This document shows, one piece after another, positions 5,327 to 6,590 of a stretch of DNA of 6,590 nucleotides; positions within the stretch are counted from its first letter, which is position 1; the number at the start of each line of letters is the position of its first letter. The notes beneath the pieces are model-generated. The model was not told the origin of the DNA, searched no databases, and saw only the letters and a program-made list of their open reading frames with translations. The DNA is from Microcaldota archaeon (GTDB lineage: Archaea > Micrarchaeota > Micrarchaeia > Micrarchaeales > Micrarchaeaceae): NCBI GenBank assembly GCA_021812205.1, contig JAKAOJ010000016.1, forward strand, positions 1-6,590. The letters are read 5' to 3'. The position numbers and the translations under genes were made by a program.

Positions 5327-6590
5327 TTATACCTTGCCGACTACCCTGCCCTCTATCTTTGAGTAGCGCTTCAGCCTTGCGGCGAGGTTCTGCCTTATCT
5401 CGTCTGACGTCGGGCTGAGCTTCGCGTTGTCAGATGCAATCGCGGATTCTGCTATCGCAACAGCAACATCAGCCACAGTCTTGGCCATCTGCTTGCGGTT
5501 GCTTGCATCAGGCAGTATGTGCTCCGGCGTAAGTTTCCTGCCTGCGCACCTGGCCATCGCCTTCGCTGCACTGTACAGTATGCTGTACGTGACGCTCTTC
5601 ACGCCCGCATCCAGGAGCCCGCGCATCAGGGCCGGGAACCCAAGCATGTTGTTTATCTGGTTCGGGGCCATGGCGCTGCCGGTAGCAGCTATGAAGGCTC
5701 CGGCCGCCTTGGCGTCTGCATAGCTTATCTCTGGCACGGGATTGGCGAGCGCAAATACTATAGGGTTCTTCGCCATCTTCTGCACCATCTCCTTCGTGAA
5801 TGCGCCTGCGCTCGACATGCCCACCAGCACATCCGCGCCTTCAACCACGTCTGCGAGCTGGCCGGCTTTCCTCTCTGGATTGGTGACCTTTGCTATCTCG
5901 CTCTTGAACTCGGTCATATGCTCGGGCCTGCCGTCGTAGATCAGCCCTGCCTTGTCCACCACGTATATGTTCTTGATCTTCATGTAGGAGAGCATGCGGA
6001 CGAGGCCAAGACCCGCAGCGCCTGCGCCGTTTATCACCACCTTGGCTGAAGAGACCTGCTTGCCTGCAAGCTTTAGCGAGTTGATGAGCGCGGCAGCGGC
6101 GACCACTGCAGTGCCGTGCTGGTCGTCATGCAGCACCGGTATTGGCAGGGTCTTCGAAAGCTCGTCGACAATCCTGAAGCACTTCGGCGATTCGATGTCC
6201 TCGATGTTGACGCCCCCGAACGTAGGCGCGATGTACTTGACGAACTTTATTATCTCGGATTCGTCAGTTGTGTCTATGCACAGCGGCACTGCGTCTATGC
6301 CCGCGTACTTCTTGTAGAACAGCGCCTTGGTCTCCATTACGGGCAATGCAGCCTCCGGCCCCATCTTGCCGAGGCCCAGCAGGCGCGTCCCGTCTGACAC
6401 AACCGCAATGGTGTTCGCCTTGGACGTGTACTTCGCGACTGCTGGTTTGTCCTCGTTTATGGCTGTGGCAACGTACGCAACGCCAGGCGTGTAGTACAGC
6501 GCAAAATCATCATTGGTAGAGAGCCTGACCTTAGGTATCATCTCTATCTTTCCCTTTGCCTTTTCGTGCGCTGCCAGGGCGCTATCCTTG
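5327..6590 (-). CDS. Malic enzyme (malate dehydrogenase, oxaloacetate-decarboxylating), N-terminus beyond window
   Basis: Oxidative decarboxylation of malate to pyruvate and CO2 with reduction of NAD(P), linking the TCA cycle to pyruvate; cytoplasmic. 420 residues are visible, numbered from the first full codon at 6587-6589. The ATG at 6541 is internal: the frame stays open to the edge and the residues before it (AHEKAKGKIE) match the family N-terminus, so perhaps 10-20 residues are missing. Short bacterial/archaeal type. Catalytic Tyr33 in YYTPGV; catalytic Lys88 in METKA; metal ligands Glu130 and Asp131 in NIEDIE and an Asp in HDDQHGTA (154-160); Rossmann motif NGAGAAG (187-193) with Asp212 after the second strand, which does not settle NAD versus NADP. 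The usual GRSDYPNQVNN near the end of this domain reads GSAMAPNQINN (304-314), and the following helix is also divergent. Convergent with the tRNA; its promoter is outside the window. Confidence 0.94.
   Translation of the reverse strand, partial: KDSALAAHEKAKGKIEMIPKVRLSTNDDFALYYTPGVAYVATAINEDKPAVAKYTSKANTIAVVSDGTRLLGLGKMGPEAALPVMETKALFYKKYAGIDAVPLCIDTTDESEIIKFVKYIAPTFGGVNIEDIESPKCFRIVDELSKTLPIPVLHDDQHGTAVVAAAALINSLKLAGKQVSSAKVVINGAGAAGLGLVRMLSYMKIKNIYVVDKAGLIYDGRPEHMTEFKSEIAKVTNPERKAGQLADVVEGADVLVGMSSAGAFTKEMVQKMAKNPIVFALANPVPEISYADAKAAGAFIAATGSAMAPNQINNMLGFPALMRGLLDAGVKSVTYSILYSAAKAMARCAGRKLTPEHILPDASNRKQMAKTVADVAVAIAESAIASDNAKLSPTSDEIRQNLAARLKRYSKIEGRVVGKV

Noticed and set aside
6539..6541. 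ATG as the start of malic enzyme
   Set aside because: Upstream codons in the same frame encode AHEKAKGKIE, which matches the family N-terminus, and no stop occurs before the window edge.

Overview
The window is chromosomal DNA from an archaeon. The evidence is the RNA polymerase gene order B, A', A'' with the largest subunit split into two genes, ribosome binding sites matching the archaeal 16S tail (GAGGTG, GGAG, GGTG), an archaeal-type LSm protein, and a tRNA without an encoded CCA. The DNA is visibly GC-rich, yet ATA is common for Ile and AGG for Arg. A DPANN-type lineage (for example Micrarchaeota-like) is my best guess, from the sequence divergence and the reduced operon context; this is an inference and not proven here.

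Layout: (1) 1-1305 (+), the C-terminal 434 residues of RNA polymerase subunit B; the gene begins left of the window. (2) 1316-3853 (+), complete subunit A' (845 aa). (3) 3859-4908 (+), subunit A'' (349 aa). These three are packed head to tail with gaps of 5-10 nt and are surely one operon encoding most of the polymerase catalytic centre. (4) 4957-5181 (+), a 74-aa LSm (Sm-like archaeal protein) RNA-binding protein, preceded by a short intergenic region with a perfect 8-bp inverted repeat across the rpoA2 stop codon. (5) 5232-5303 (+), tRNA-Ala(GGC), preceded by a pyrimidine-rich tract. (6) 5327-6590 (-), a malic enzyme whose N-terminus lies beyond the right edge and which converges on the tRNA. 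No stretch over about 50 nt lacks a gene, and I see no mobile element, CRISPR array or phage gene.

The gene content is housekeeping: transcription, RNA metabolism, translation and central carbon metabolism. The unusual part is the RNA polymerase sequence. Several residues that are nearly universal in cellular multisubunit polymerases are changed: the middle of the bridge helix in A', the Glu of the GYNxED motif in B, the His of the RHGQKG motif in B, the His of the KxHAR motif in B, and the trigger-loop tip in A''. The catalytic Asp triad (NADFDGD), the two active-site Lys of B, the trigger-loop His and the zinc ligands are kept. The enzyme therefore looks functional but rewired around its nucleotide addition site. 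A'' also starts almost directly at the trigger-loop region, without the usual archaeal N-terminal extension. The family comparisons are from memory, so an alignment is needed to decide whether this is a clade-wide trait or specific to this genome.
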